DNA of 64,000 nt from contig OU696576.1 in assembly GCA_916048095.2 (NCBI GenBank), positions 829,001-893,000 of the forward strand, read 5' to 3'. Shown here in pieces: positions 1 to 13,081 of this stretch (its first letter is position 1; the number at the start of each line of letters is the position of its first letter). Source of the stretch: Sacculina carcini. Lineage: Eukaryota > Arthropoda > Thecostraca > Sacculinidae. The notes under the pieces were generated by a model. It saw only the letters and a list, made by a program, of their open reading frames with translations, did no database searches and was not told the origin of the DNA. The position numbers were made by a program, and so were the translations under genes.

Positions 1-1400
1 GACTGATACGTGGCTGTGAACTACGAATACGAGTGAATACGCTTCTTCTCATGAAAGCAGCCGTTCTGTTCTCACTTGTTCGTCGTTTAACCTATGTATC
101 CTGCTGTGATGCATAAAGTGATGTGTCAGCTCAACAGACGTGAATTTGGGTGCTTTCAACACAATATCAATTGCATATTTCAGGCAGTACGCTTGTTTGA
201 TAATGACTGGTTCGGTCAGTACGTTCTTGTCAGCCACACGCGCTAACAAGCATCTCACACCGCTCCCATGTTGTGACAGTGAGACAGACTTTTGAGACGT
301 CGTGGCTGGGTTATTCATGTGGGTGAGCAGAGATCCAGGGAGAGCGTGTTGTCTCAACACGACAATGCTACTGTGCTTCTCACGGAATAATACCGCTATA
401 TCCTGTGCACGGCATCGACATAATTGATCATATTTATCATGCGATTAAAGTAATAAGGAAAAGATAAAGTATTTGATCCATTTATATGCCTTGAACTTCC
501 GATTTCCCCTCTGTCTGTTTGATGGATTTTGGAGGTATTTTTGATAGAGCCGATAAGACGCCCTTGAATTTCTAGAATTCCTACTGCATATATATGCGTC
601 AGTTATCGCAGAAATGTAGTTTGAGTCATCTTATATCCAGCCATTATCCTATTTTGGCTCCCGAGGAGTCGTAGCTCTGGCACAGCGGGGTTCTTTCATC
701 GACATCTTTGTTTGAGTCTTCCGGGAATTAGCCCACTCTAGATGGACGTACAGAAGGGCCTATCATATAGTGTCACCAGGCTTAAAACGCTCTTGCTTTG
801 TTCAAGTAGTATGAGAGATCGGGTGTGATCTAATTGAACTTGAATGAGTTCAAATTAGATCACCTATCGTCACCAAATGGAAAGTCAGTCCGGTGGAAAA
901 GCTAGCTTCAAACATTCGCCATTGGTCCACAACAAAAGCGTTAAATGGTGAGTTGTAAGCAAAATTCAAATTCAATGAACTAGCTGTCTGGATGAGAGCG
1001 TTTTCATTTACGAAACACCACGCATCGATGACGGAAACGTATACACACTAGACAAACAATATCACCTGAAGAAAACAGCCGACTTAAAACATCCAACATT
1101 TATGCTTGAACGCAACAAACACATCGACAACACGGTAATCGTACACGGTTCGACAGCGCACAATGTCTCTCAAAACGACCGAACTGATAAAGCAATAGAA
1201 AGTATTCGATCAACAATCGATCATAGAAAACTCGCATTGGCGAGCAGAATGCACATAACGCAGGTCCTAACACATCGAGCGCTAACAGAACGTGAAAACA
1301 TGTGACAGGGAAACACGAGACATAGTCAGTCAGCCAGACACTCGTGCTTTTTGTACATCAACACAACACAATACAAGACAGGGTTCTGCTGAACACCCGG
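1..1400. other. Non-coding flank, no gene recognised
   Basis: AT-rich sequence with only short shadow ORFs and no protein similarity I can recognise. It would be 3' flank or 3' UTR of the minus-strand MGA-like gene if that gene ends near 1417. The only structure I see is the hairpin at 825-863. Confidence 0.4.
825..863. repeat. Near-perfect inverted repeat (hairpin)
   Basis: The left arm GTGATCTAATTGAACT and right arm AGTTCAAATTAGATCAC are reverse complements apart from one extra A, around a 6-base spacer. It may be the core of a small MITE or a chance palindrome. No coding sequence surrounds it. Confidence 0.6.
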
Positions 1401-1416
1401 GAAGTCAGTGATGAGC

Positions 1417-1631
1417 TCATATTATCACAAGCTCCTGAATATCGGCACAATCAGCCGCGCCATCCTGTACGCCGTCGGCAGCGGGGGCGATGACGGCCGC
1501 CACTCGGCCAGGTTCGGCAGAGGAGGCGCTGATTGCCGCCACATTGCCACCGCCGCTCATGTGCTGGTCGTGAGGCGCGTGTTTCTTGCGCACCGTCAAA
1601 CATGGACCAGATGCTCTGCCGTCCCCATCTC
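1417..1631 (-). CDS. Possible terminal exon of the MGA-like gene
   Basis: This is a GC-rich island in AT-rich surroundings. On the minus strand an open frame rich in Ala and Gly ends in a stop at 1417, preceded by an AG at 1632-1633 that could be an acceptor. Base composition and small-residue bias match the coding exons of the gene upstream. I recognise no domain, the entry phase (1) was not joined convincingly to an upstream exon, and another minus frame is also open for much of the island. Treat it as a candidate. Confidence 0.25.
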
Positions 1632-1970
1632 CTACATGCACCTAGCACACACATACAATAGATCAATTGTGAATGTATTGTAATGCCACTGTAAATTGGT
1701 CAGACTAAGTTCCTCACTTATATATTAGGTTGATATTAATTTTATTACTGTGTGTGACTGTTATAATGAACCAGCTTAGACACGCCTACCGCCAGCAGCG
1801 CTTGAGAATTGCAGCCTGCGTTGCACGAATCCGAGTGGGTGTTGCAATACAAGACCACGGTGTGTATTGCAAGCAATAAGCGAGAAAACACTTCGCAGTG
1901 CGTAAAAAATTAGAACAGGAATAGTGGAGAAAACTATATATAAACCTGAAGTGACCCATACCTGCAGAAA

Positions 1971-2026
1971 CGGCACAAACTCCTCGATTTCGGCAGCTTT
2001 CTCAATCCGGCTCTCGAATGGCAAAG
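1971..2026 (-). CDS. Possible short exon of the MGA-like gene
   Basis: A minus-strand block is bounded by a plausible acceptor (ATGTAG before CTTTGCC) and a good donor (CTGCAG then GTATGG). One frame reads an acidic helix-like peptide, ESRIEKAAEIEEFVPFLQ. Its phase does not fit the donor of the 2801-2895 candidate, so either an exon is missing between them or one of the two is wrong. Confidence 0.3.
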
Positions 2027-2438
2027 CTACATGATAAAACAAACGAAAACGCCAGTGAAAACACAATACAGGCTGCAGTGGGTCATAAATGAGAATTTCA
2101 TATGTTGGAAAAATCCTTAGATTGGATAGTAGAAAGTAGAACACGCCCGGGTCAAAATCACGCATTTTATCATTAACATTCCATATTTGCAACTAGTACG
2201 CAAACACACATGAATGCACCCAAATGCAGCCTCACTACAACAAAGAGAAACTGATAGATTACTATACGGTACCGTACGATTCTCTCAACAAGCACGGACT
2301 AACAGGACAATTTGCCCAGCAGACTTGAAATACTCCCTCATTGCCTTGCCTGTCCTGCCTTCTTCCCCTCATAAGCAATAATGATGCATTGAATGAGGAG
2401 CTAATTCCAGCATTATAACGCAATTCCACTACGGCAGG

Positions 2439-2692
2439 GGTTCTTAACCTGGGATGCGAGCCTGAATCCTAGGGGATTCCTGTGAATTGTTGATAGAAAA
2501 TATATGTTTAGCATATTCATTATATTCATATATATTTTTCCTGAAAAACAACAGTTTTGCTAATTTTCTTAAAGGAGTTGTATGAATGAATATTGAATAC
2601 GAAAAAGTTATGTTATTACGTCGTTATTATGTATTACAATGGAGGTGCGAGCGCTTAGAAAGGTTAAGAGCCACTCAACTCAACAGAACAAG
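2439..2692. mobile_element. hAT-type MITE, copy 1
   Basis: The left end reads GGGGTTCTTAACCTGGG and the right end carries its imperfect inverted counterpart (GGTTAAGAGCCACT), which is the CAGTGGTTCTCAACC-like terminus common to hAT/Charlie non-autonomous elements. The interior shares the motif TTGTATGAATGAATATTGAATA with the copy at about 16826-17087. No transposase frame is present. Confidence 0.6.
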
Positions 2693-2800
2693 TCGACATT
2701 GAACACTGGTCTATGATTCCCTTGTTTAACTTGAAGACAACTTGCATTCGCTATCACAAGCTACAATTAATGCATTATGGCGCCGTGGATGAGTTAGTAC

Positions 2801-2895
2801 CGTTGATACGCGTGTTGATTTTGTCTATCATGCGACACTGGCGACAACGCACGCGCCACAATCGCCGGCGCAACAAACCGCAACGTCGAGCCAGT
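2801..2895 (-). CDS. Possible exon of the MGA-like gene
   Basis: An acceptor (TGTGTGTGGCAG) precedes a 95-base open block on the minus strand ending at CAACG before GTACTA. It enters in phase 0, matching the end of the well-supported exon at 3193-3557, and leaves in phase 2. The peptide is Ala/Val/Arg-rich with no recognised domain. The phase agreement is the main evidence. Confidence 0.35.
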
Positions 2896-3192
2896 CTGCC
2901 ACACACATGCAACGCCTGACAAACACACACACAATTGCTGTATAAATTCAGATAGTTATGTATTTATTAGACAAAAATATAACGGATATGAACCCTAGAG
3001 AAATCGTCCGCGAACAAAATGCGTGATCAAGGCTCCGAGACGAGCTAATCCAAACAAGACAAATCACAGGAGGTTTCAATTATCATAAATTTGCATCGAC
3101 AAACATATTGCTGCCAAACGGAACCAGATCCAGAAGCAGCACAACATAATGGACCAGTGGGAGGCAGTTTGTGACGGTGAATGCAAACGTAC

Positions 3193-3557
3193 CTGGTCGA
3201 CGATAGCGATAGTTGGATGTTGCCGATCTCGATCAGCAGTCCGTCTGAAGACGAGTCGCTCGAGACGCTTCAACTGCCGAAGATATTTGAGTCGAGTCTT
3301 GGTCTGAGACGCACTGATGCCCCTCGAGCCGGCGACGGCAGTTTTGTCTATTGAACTCGCTACTGCTGGTGCCGCGATCAGGGACAAGCTGGCGGGCCCG
3401 GCAGTGATGGACGCTGTGGAAACAACAGTGGCGACCTCTGGTATCGTCAGGTGACCATCTGAAGATGCGGCAGCGACCGACACAGCACGAATTGGCGCGG
3501 TAGTGACAGAAGACACACGCTCGTATCGCTCATTGGTGGCGTCGGAATTTGTGGCAG
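3193..3557 (-). CDS. MGA-like gene, exon downstream of the giant exon
   Basis: An acceptor (TTGAACCACAG) opens a 365-base block that ends at GACCAG before the donor GTACGTTTG. It enters in phase 1, exactly as required by the donor of the giant exon (TCCG before GTGAGA), and ends in phase 0. The encoded peptide has a Ser/Thr/Ala/Val-rich half, then a basic stretch with LKYLRQLKRLERLVFRR. This resembles the low-complexity C-terminal parts of MGA proteins, but I cannot see a bHLH-zipper. If this splice is not used, the giant exon reads on to a stop at 3672. Confidence 0.6.
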
Positions 3558-3820
3558 CTGTGGTTCAAGTAAAAAAGGAAACAAGTACATTAGTGACAGC
3601 GCAGGTGATCCGTCATGATAATGCGGTGATGGAAACAGTGGAGCTCAATCAATAGTAAAACTTCGCATCAGTTAACATTCACTGAACAAGTAACCAATCA
3701 GGACATGTAAAGCTAATGCGCAAAGTAAAACCCCTGGTGAATGGATCCAGTGTATGAGAAAGCGTGAAGCGCGTATACGCGTATTAGTGAGCATGCTCCA
3801 GTTATTGCCACACATCTCAC

Positions 3821-6800
3821 CGGACTGTGAAGATGCAGGACTGGGAAACGATGTCGGGGCGGCAGCCGGCACAGAAAAACTCGTCCAATCTTGATCGTCA
3901 TCAGAGTCGGCCAGCACAATCTCGATCGGCTTCGGTTTGGCAGGAGGAGACAGCACCATGACTTCATCATCATCTACGATGTTGTCTTCAGAACAGATCG
4001 CCCTCACTGCGCCGGCAACAGGCGCGTGATTGGTTGACGTTTCCACTACCGTCGGCCTCACGCCGACCTGAGATGCGTCCCAGACGGGGCGTTTCGTCAA
4101 TCTGCGATGAGCCTCCGCTGCGGCCGATGAAGTTGCCGCCTTCTTCAGTGCACAGCTGGTGAGCGGACCGAGGAAGGCCGAGTCGTGGTAGCGAGGCAGC
4201 CACAAGATCGAGACCGTGTGTTCGGCCAGCTTGACGGTGCTGGGCCGCAGCGTCAGCTTGGACGACGCGACCGCGTGCTCGATGTAGCGGCGCGTCAACG
4301 GCAGCGGCAAACCTTCGACCTGCAGCAGCTGCGGCAGTGACGACAACAGCAGACGACTGAACACGCACGGCCGGCCACCAAACATGACGCGCATCAGTTG
4401 TCCGCGCACCAGCTGCGGCGGCGTCGACACGAACGACAGCCGCGCCGCCGATATGCCGCCGGCAGACTCGACAGTGTTGTCAGCGCGTGGCGGCAGTGAG
4501 CAGCGCGTAGCAGACGTGCCGGTAACACGAGCCGATGGACTGCTCCGGCTCAGCGAAACTCCGCCGACACAAACGGTCTCACTAGATCTCGACACATCGG
4601 TGGAACCAGCGCGCACAGTTCGCTGAGGATTACCACTGCTGTCCGCAAGAACAACGACTCCCTTTGTAGGTCGCACAAGAGTTTTGATCACCGACTTTGG
4701 CACTTTTTGTGGTTTTATCATCGAGGCGCCTGATTGACAAATTGATCTGGCACTGGTGGGATGCATTTTAGTTCTAGAATTTGGCCCAATGAGCGAAGGA
4801 TTCTTCAGCAGCTGCTTCAGACGGTCTGATACCAACGGTAGCGAAGCAGTTGTTGTAGGCGGGGAAGTCTGGACCGTAGAAGATGAACTCTGTGAACTGA
4901 AAACACATGATTGTGACTGAGACTGGAAAGGAACTGAGCTCAAAATACTAGCAGGATTAAGTGAAAAAGGTGTCATTCCTATTGCAGACTTAGCGACAGT
5001 CTGTAAATTTATTGCCTCGGTGCGAGCCACAGAGCTGTGAGACAAACACGTGTGTGGCTCGTGAGAAATGACAGCACTGCTGACTGCCGGTGAGTTTACT
5101 GGAGGAAATTGGTTGATGTTTCTACCAATCACACTGGAGTTCTTAATGTGCAGGATTTGAGCGGCAGGGATATGCGGCAAAACAAGCGCTCGCTGAGTCT
5201 GCGCAGTCGGGGTCACAGAAGATTTAAGCACTTGCTTAAGCGTCGAAAGCGCCGGCGTTGTTGTTGCAACTGTCGTTCTCGATAGCATGTTGTTCGATGA
5301 ACCAGGATGACCACTCGTCAAGCCTGTGATGGCGATTTTGGTCTTGAGTTGAGACAAGTGCATACCGCCACCGACTGAGCTCCTAGCACTAGCTGTCACA
5401 GATCCCTTGCGACTAGAGATTGCCTGTGGTGTTATTGTTACAGCGGGAGTGACTCCACTGGACACATTGATATTGTGACATTGGGATGAAATTGATTTGC
5501 GCATTATATGCGACACAGACGATACATCAACTGCATTCATAGCCGCCAAAATCGTGCACCAATGCCATGGACTGTGACCACGCAGCCATTCAGTAAACAT
5601 CAAACGAGACTTGGTCTCCATACTTACAATCGAATCGCTCCGTGTGTTATTCACCACACCAATCACGTGCATGAGCGGCGCATGCATGTCCAATCTGACG
5701 CGCATCAGTCCTGAGCAGCACAACCTATGGAGAATGCGACATACACGCCGCAAAACATAGCGACTCGGTCGACACTGAGAAACTGTAGTAGCGGTGCCCG
5801 TCGCTTGTTTGGTCAGCCATATGGTCAACGAGCCAATTTCCGACGGCTTCACCGACATCCAGCCGGTGGCGATGAGGTGATTCACAATGGGCAGGTCAAT
5901 GCACGACATAGCACATACATCACCGTCCACGTTGACCTCAACCTCCTCGGTAGTAAATGAAGGCGAGACACAAGCCTCCTGACGCACTGGGTTGCGAAAA
6001 ACGCTGCCCTGGTCGTCGTAAACCACCACTCCGTCGGCGTCGGCGATTTGCCATGGGCGATCAGATGAAGCCTGCTTCATTGACGTCAGCACTGTGATTG
6101 TGCCCGTGTGCGAGAACATGCCGAACTTTGGCTGAAACACTCCGCCGCCACCACGCTCGTTATCGCCGTCATCTTCACCCTGGTACAAGACGACAATTTT
6201 TGCGATCGTATTGCGGTCAAGTGGCACGGGCGACTTGAGCCACAGCTTGCCGAGTTGAGCGGCCAGCAATCGTTTGGTATTGACAGAGTCGGATCGTTCC
6301 GAGGCGGTCACCACACACTGTTGATCTTCGTCGTACAGATGGCGTGTTAATCGCACCGTGTTGCATCGCGTCACAGGTGAAACTCGACTACACAAAGCAT
6401 CGGAGTCGGCAATCACGTTATCACAGACATTGTCAACAGCAAGCGATGTCTGCACAAAGCTGCGAGAGCGGGCCACATTGCGTCCCAGCTGACACATTTC
6501 ACCGCGGACGGTCGAAATGAAGCAGTCGCCACGAGCGCTGAACTCAGAACAACCGGTGCGTTGATGGAACATGCAATATGGCACGGCTGTAGACGGAAGA
6601 TTGGTGCGACACACATTGACCTCGCAACGTTGATGTACCAGTTGCCAATACATGCCGTCCAATTTGTCCTCGGAAAACGTCGAAACAGAACGAGGTGTGA
6701 GGCGAGGTGTCGGACAGGATGAACCAACAGTCAATACATTAGGCAGCGATACACATTGCTCTGTAGCATTCGTTCGTGTTGCAACTGACTCATCTGGTCG

Positions 6801-9800
6801 ACTATCGACCAATGAACACGCGGAAACAACTGTTTTGTCGGTATGCTTTTCAGTTTTGATCAGAGATATCCTTTTCAAACGCTGCTTAGGCCGTCCAACA
6901 GTTGATCGGCGAATTACTGCCTTACATGAGCATTCAAACATACACTCAACACGACCGCAATGCAGTAACTGTCGACGAGCGCACCGGAGACTAGCACATA
7001 CACAACCAAGGCGACAATGAGGCTGACAACACGACTTGATTGCACTGGCAAACGTACTTTTTCTTGCCTTCTGTTTATGATTATTGACGGCACCATCTGG
7101 TCTTATCCCCACTCGCTGGTCGCTTGTGTCTGATTGTACAATTGCACTGCTACGCCCGGACAGACCAGTCGACATCAAAACAGCACCTGTCAATTGATGG
7201 ACGCCACTGCTGTGCAGCAACTTCTTGATACGACAGACAACATCATCATCGTTCATCGATGTGCGTGGAGAAGCAGGACTATCGGAATCAGCATCGCTCT
7301 CCGATGACCTACAGATGCTATCAAACATGTCTGTGTCAGAAAACACGCTCGATACATCAGATTCGATACAACTTGAATCTTCATCAGTCTCTGAGAGTTG
7401 GAGAGTCAGAGACGTGTTTTCTGTGGAGCCTCTGCTAGTGCTCAACGTATTCCCACTGATAATATCCGCTCCGTCAGAGGACTGGCCACAGTCTGTACCT
7501 AAAGCCGTATTTCGTAAACGATTGCAATCAGTTGCTCTAGGGTCGGAGGGAGACCTACCGGAAGAATCGGGAACACGTGTGCCCATGGAAGAAATGGTTA
7601 CAGCATCAAGCTTGCTCAATTCTCCATTACAACGCATCTGTTCGTTGATCTTATTGGTGGATGCATCGTCACACTCTAATTGTGAGCCAACACTCTCAGA
7701 TTTCGACTTCAACAATGTTTGTTTGATCTCTATCGGTCTCAGCAAATCATTCTTAATTTGAACTACGGATGCCGGGTTGGCCGGGAGTTGTTTAGTAGGA
7801 GGAGCCAGCGTTCTAGAAACTTCCGCTGTAAGCTCATTACACTGATCGATGAGTTTATTCAAAACAGCACAGCGTTTGTCTGTGCTAATCTCAAATGTCC
7901 TGTTTGGATCATCAGGTGGGAGAGCAAAATTGCTTCGTTTAGAAGCGATGGGGCGCTTGGTAAACACACTGCGACGTTTATATGGTTTTCGTTTCAGTCG
8001 AGTGATAGCAGGAGACTGAGGTTTTTCATGATGGACTTGATTTCTACATGCAGTAACCGCCATTACAGCGTGACTGCGATCGATCACAGTTGGCTTAAGA
8101 TACGAGCCTGATGTAAAGCAAAATCTGTCCGATATTGGTTGTTGTGCGCGTTCTGTTGCAAACGCTGCGCCGCCAGACACAAACACATTTTCGTCTTGTT
8201 TTTCTTCTCTGCTGTTTGTATTGGTAGTTCGAATGAAGCAGTGTTGCCATGACGAAGAGTCTGGCAGAAGTACTTGCCGGTTATTAGCGTAGACGTAACA
8301 TTGCTGACCTCGGCAACTGTCAAGATCCCACGATCGACGCTCAGCTAAAGACTGGTGCAACACAGCTGATAGCGGCAGGCAGCGACCCAGTCTGTTGACC
8401 TCCAGATCGTCGGCATTGAGCACAGGCTGCTGTGGAGTGCGTTCACGCCTCAGCTGACTGAAGAAAAGATGAGGATAATTTGAGCGCTCGTTGGCACCAC
8501 CAATCTGAGAATGTGTTCGAGTACGTCTGGCTACAGCACGGTCGTACTCAGGAAGAGAAATCATGCCGTGATGCAGCTGCATATCAATGACGGTTTTGAA
8601 GCGAAATGCACTCGACCTTTTTTTCGGTGGAGGAATTGCGAATTTGTAGGATTTAGTGCATTGCAGTCGGGAATTGGAATGTTCCACTGTACATGCTGTG
8701 TCTACTCCCGGAATTGAAAAACTCACCGTCAGTTTGGCTGCATTTCTGAGAAAATCGTCCAATGCTTTGGAATAGAAACAATGATCCGACTGTTTTTCCA
8801 CATTAGGCACCGATACACACGATTTCAACGAAATAGCTTCACAAACACCAGGTAGTACTGTACCTTTTATCGAAAAAAACGATGCATGAGCTTTATTCAT
8901 GTCTGAGTATACCTTTTCATAAACACGGTCTAAAGATTTTCTCGGCAATATGGGACGACAGGAAGTCGATGTCATTGCGCCATCTTCATTTTTCAAACCC
9001 GATGATTTTTCCTGCTGTTCCTGCTGGACAACAAACTTATTGACATGTCTAAGAGTTCGAAGCGATCGACCATAACTTTGTTCAGCAGAAGTACTTGAAC
9101 AATCCACAGCGACAGGAGAACAAGAACGAGAGGTCGCTTGGTCAAGCGGCGAAGAATGACGAGAAACCATGCGAGAAGGACGTGAAGTCATACGTCGCAC
9201 CGAGTTACATTTATCAGATTGGAAAATTTCAATCACAAATTGTTTCTTCTCTCCTCCTTCCTGCTCCATACTTTGATCAACGTCTGAATTCGAATGTGTG
9301 GACTTTGCAGCGCCACACTGTAACAACACGTCATTCTTTTCACAGAGCATCGTCATTCCCGAGGATCTATACTGCGGCAAAAACGAATTCGGTTTGTGTC
9401 CATCGGCGTGTTCCCTCGCATTCTTTTGCTGACGTGGACAGATTAATGATTCATTATCGTCATTAGCAAATGGAAACCCCCTTTTCCTTTCCTTAGTTTG
9501 CAGCTGCGTGTGTGAGGTATTAGTTTCGGCACTGTTTCCAACGGATGCATGAGCTAAACCACTATTTTTAGGTGTAGTGTCATTAACCAAACCACATGCT
9601 CCTATGTATCCACGACTAGAAATTAACCTCTTCATCATTGTTTTCATTGTTCTTGATGGTTCCTGCTTACGATCAGATGACTCCGACAGAGTATTGGGTG
9701 TACTTTGCTCGTCGCTCTCCCTTTGAGAGCCCGGAAGCATTGTGTTCTCTGTTTTTTGCTGAACACATTCCAACGTGTGACTAGTGATATCCGTTTTTGT

Positions 9801-10178
9801 TGAAGAACCGCGGCTACGAGTCACGGATACCTCTGAAAGCAACATCGGAGGAGAATGTGGCAAATATTCCTGACTAGATTTACTGGCGTTGAGAGACATC
9901 GTGGCATCACCCGAACTTTTCACAATGGGCTCTAGGGTGGGCGGGGGAGAGTGGCATTGCGACCCTCCCGGCGTCTTCAATAGACAATCAGGCAAGTCAT
10001 CTACGGTTTGTTGAGCATGACTGCCATCAGAAAAGTCATCGCTGTTCGTTGACAATTCAGAAGTCGACACAAAATCACATTCTGAAAACTCGGCTACATT
10101 AGGCAACATACAATTACTCTGTGAGTTAGACGACTCAGAAGCATTGAACTTAGCACCTGCACCAAGCGTTACGGCCAT
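3821..10178 (-). CDS. MGA-like: MGA-like nuclear protein, giant exon with the MGA Cys-rich domain
   Basis: The open frame is about 2,120 codons from an ATG at 10178 to a donor at 3821 (phase 1); unspliced it would reach a stop at 3672. Around residues 1045-1095 lies the diagnostic region: CCQPHCRLGCVCASL, then a Cys/His-rich stretch ending in CMFECSC, followed by basic residues. This matches the conserved domain that follows the T-box in MGA (MAX gene-associated) proteins. In vertebrates MGA is a MAX partner in the PRC1.6 repressor complex and carries both a T-box and a bHLH-zipper. Neither is visible in this frame. The rest is Ser/Thr-rich and low complexity, with basic patches and an acidic segment (LADSDDDQDW) just before the donor. 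The T-box may lie in upstream exons, or this may be a T-box-less relative. The GTT before the ATG follows TTTGAG, so an upstream splice acceptor here is also possible. Confidence 0.75.
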
Positions 10179-11399
10179 AACCTCAAACCGGGATAAGCAT
10201 CACAGGGCTGGGAAGAACATCCTCAATGTACACAACCCGGAGGTAGAATCGACACACATACGCCCTCGTGACGCCTGCAATGAACAATGCACACACACAC
10301 AAACACACAATTTTAATGCAGATTCGGGTCATCAATTTCAAGACATACTTTATGAGTGCACGTTATCCAACACAATCACTGTATCAGTTGGATAACCAAC
10401 ACCGCCGAAAATAATGTTGATTCAACGAGCACTGTGGTTCAATCGAAATGGGGTTACATCACTGGTTTTATTCACATTGCAGAAACGGTTTGGCAAGTTT
10501 AGCTCCTGGTGACCTACTTCCTTCCGCCATTTTCACCTTGTTTGTACGCCATTTGCGGTCATTTGAGACCCCAAGTAAAGCCGTAAGGCCAGTGTTAACG
10601 AATAAGCACATCCCAATGAAACGACAAAAACTTCACTAATTTCAGATCCACAATACAAATATGTGGGTGTATTCAACACTACACGGAACTTACATCGCAA
10701 TAAAACAACACCAATAAATGTACATTAATACATATCAAACACAGCTTAACTCTGTTCCATAAGAAACGACATTCCCTTTATTTTTTTAAGCTTTTCTCGA
10801 TCGAAAGTAGGATTACTATTGAAGTGCCTCCAATGACAGATATAAAAAATGTGTTCAATTGTGCGGTCTCCAAAGCAACTTGCTCTCAACCGAAAATATT
10901 ATAAACCCTCCTTCAATCATAACAGGGTACTGTCGCAGTCCCAACCCTTTCGTTTAACCAAAAAGTTTATCTCACTCAGGAGGGAATAAGATACTTCCGC
11001 CGTGCCCACTCTTTCGTGTTGTAAGAGGCGAATTGAAGCAAAACTTGACTAATTTAACTATTAATTAACCTGACAACCATCTACGTTTTCCTTGTGTGCA
11101 GTGCAACAAACGCAGCGTTATTCTGTCCGAGGTGGTAACACAGAGCAGCACCTCACCTGTACTTCCGAATTTACGAAAACCATACTTCCACCACCTAACT
11201 ATAAACTGACTCAACTACAAAAATGCCATCAACTGAATATCCTCAATATAATAATCCTTAATAATCCTTAGGATACAACGCGATCATTCTTGTACAAGAC
11301 CTTCGCTCAATGTCACCGCGTCCAAGGAGAAAGGTACGGGCTCAAATCGAGTCAGGGCTCAATCGAAAGGTATTCGTGTTCAAATCGAGACAGCGAAAC

Positions 11400-11600
11400 A
11401 AATCGAGACAGCATTCATTTTCGACAGCACTGATAAATTCAATTGTTACATCTAAGTAAATGTCAAGAGGTCATTAGAAACAAAAATAAACGAATTTAAA
11501 TTGATAAAAACACACATTTGTCATTCTGTCCAACCTTTAGCTTCACACTTGGCAACTCTTCCATTCTCCACCAGTGGGGAATTCCCCACACAGGCTAAGA
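11400..11600 (-). mobile_element. hAT-type MITE, second family, inverted copy
   Basis: Read on the minus strand it begins GTGCAGTGGTTCTTAGCC, then GGGGAATTCCCCACTGGTGG, and continues through a segment matching about 18930-19160 in the opposite orientation (shared TCTAATGACATCTTG-like and TCAGTGCTGT-like blocks). The TIR is of the hAT CAGTGGTTCT type. No protein is encoded. Confidence 0.55.
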
Positions 11601-12039
11601 ACCACTGCACTAGACGATCATTGATTACATTCTTATCCCCAGCTACCAGCTATCTGTCCTTGGGCCACTAATTTTCCACCCAATGTTTTCCTGTCCCAAT
11701 AAGTTTGTGAAATTCCTGAAAATTACATATATACCACAGCGAACAACCTGTGATAGAACAAATGTAAGACCGGCTTGTCAGGCCATATAGCGCCCTCAGT
11801 CAATGACTCCAATTAGTCTTCTGAAACTATATACCAGAAAAACAATTCTCGGCTTGTATACCTGTTTTCAGAATCAATTCGAAGCAGTTAACGCATCCGA
11901 CACATCTCAGAAGTCTGTTTAGTCCTTCTGATTTCAATTCAAGAGTTCAAAAGTCAACATATGTTGCGCAAGTTGGTGAAAAACCAACAGACTAAGCGTG
12001 CCATTTTGTCTTCTTTATCGTGCATTGCTAGTCATAGTA

Positions 12040-12240
12040 TATTAGCCGGGTCATCCTGCTATGCAGTGGGGAGCGTGGCTAGACACCCTGTAGTATCGAA
12101 AACAAAACCAATTTGAAGGAAGGATAAAGACCATCTAGCTTCTATCATACTACTAACATGCTTCACTATTCCTCTTTGTACTTTTTCATTCTATGCTGTC
12201 TGCTTTGATAAATTTCGAGCCTGTATCTATACATGGACGT
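12040..12240 (+). repeat. Decayed LINE 3' tail
   Basis: It shares GGCTAGACACCC, a following A-rich AAAACAAAA stretch, CCATCTAGC and a GCCTGT...TA stretch, in the same order, with the 3' region of the LINE relic at 20360-20700. This is a 5'-truncated, diverged copy of the same family. Confidence 0.45.
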
Positions 12241-12948
12241 TATAGAAAACGACCTATATATGAACGTCAGAGATATCATACGTTGTTTTTATTGTGGTTT
12301 GAAACTGTGTTTCATCCAGCACTCATGCTCTCAGACATATGAATAAATGAACTGTTAGGTAGAATACACCAAAACCCCTCAAATATTTCGATAAAGGTAT
12401 TGTATTTGAGGATGACTAAAATTGTATAACTCCACCTAATGTTGTGCATTTCCAATATTCAACTGAACAAATGACATCCGAGTTGGCATTCTTTTCAACC
12501 AAGAATATAAAGCGGACCCTAGACTTTCAATATTATAATACGATGTGGATCGAACAATACGTTGACCATGATCCCTAGGCGTTCAATATTATTCTACAAT
12601 ATTTTGGTTTATGCCTTGTGGAGGCGATATTGAAGAGTGTACAATGTATTGCACAATCCCGAGCACAACGTTATTGTGCAAACAGCCAGTCCGTGTCAGA
12701 GCTTCATGACCAGAAACATGGTGCCACCACGTGGCACGCGCAGTCAGCGCCATATGACCAAACAGTTCACCGCATTCAAACGCACGCTCATACATGCACG
12801 TCACACCTCCACTCGCACCCGCACAAATAACCAACCATATTTATTCATAACGACAAAATATCATCCAACTTTGACAATATGATGTCATGCTTCTGGAAAT
12901 CGTGCAATATACTGCACAACCTTTCAATATCGCCAACAAACCATCAAT

Positions 12949-13081
12949 ATTATTGCGCGAGCCTGAAATTGGGCGTCTCAGGTACATGGGCCCAACGCAA
13001 GGTGGAAATTGTACTTGCACTCTTCCCATGCTACTGGATTTGCCTGTAATTAATAAAAATAATAAATGGCGCAATAATATT
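12949..13081. repeat. Inverted repeat pair 133 bp across
   Basis: AATATTATTGCGC at 12949-12961 and its exact reverse complement GCGCAATAATATT at 13069-13081 bracket about 107 bases. The size and AT-rich 13-bp arms suggest a small MITE. I could not identify a target-site duplication. Confidence 0.5.

Noticed and set aside
1102..1305. Short plus-strand ORF near the window start
   Set aside because: No recognisable domain, and length expected by chance.
7225..7761. Plus-strand 178-codon ORF
   Set aside because: It is antisense to the giant MGA-like exon, has Ser-rich composition mirroring it, and shows no domain.
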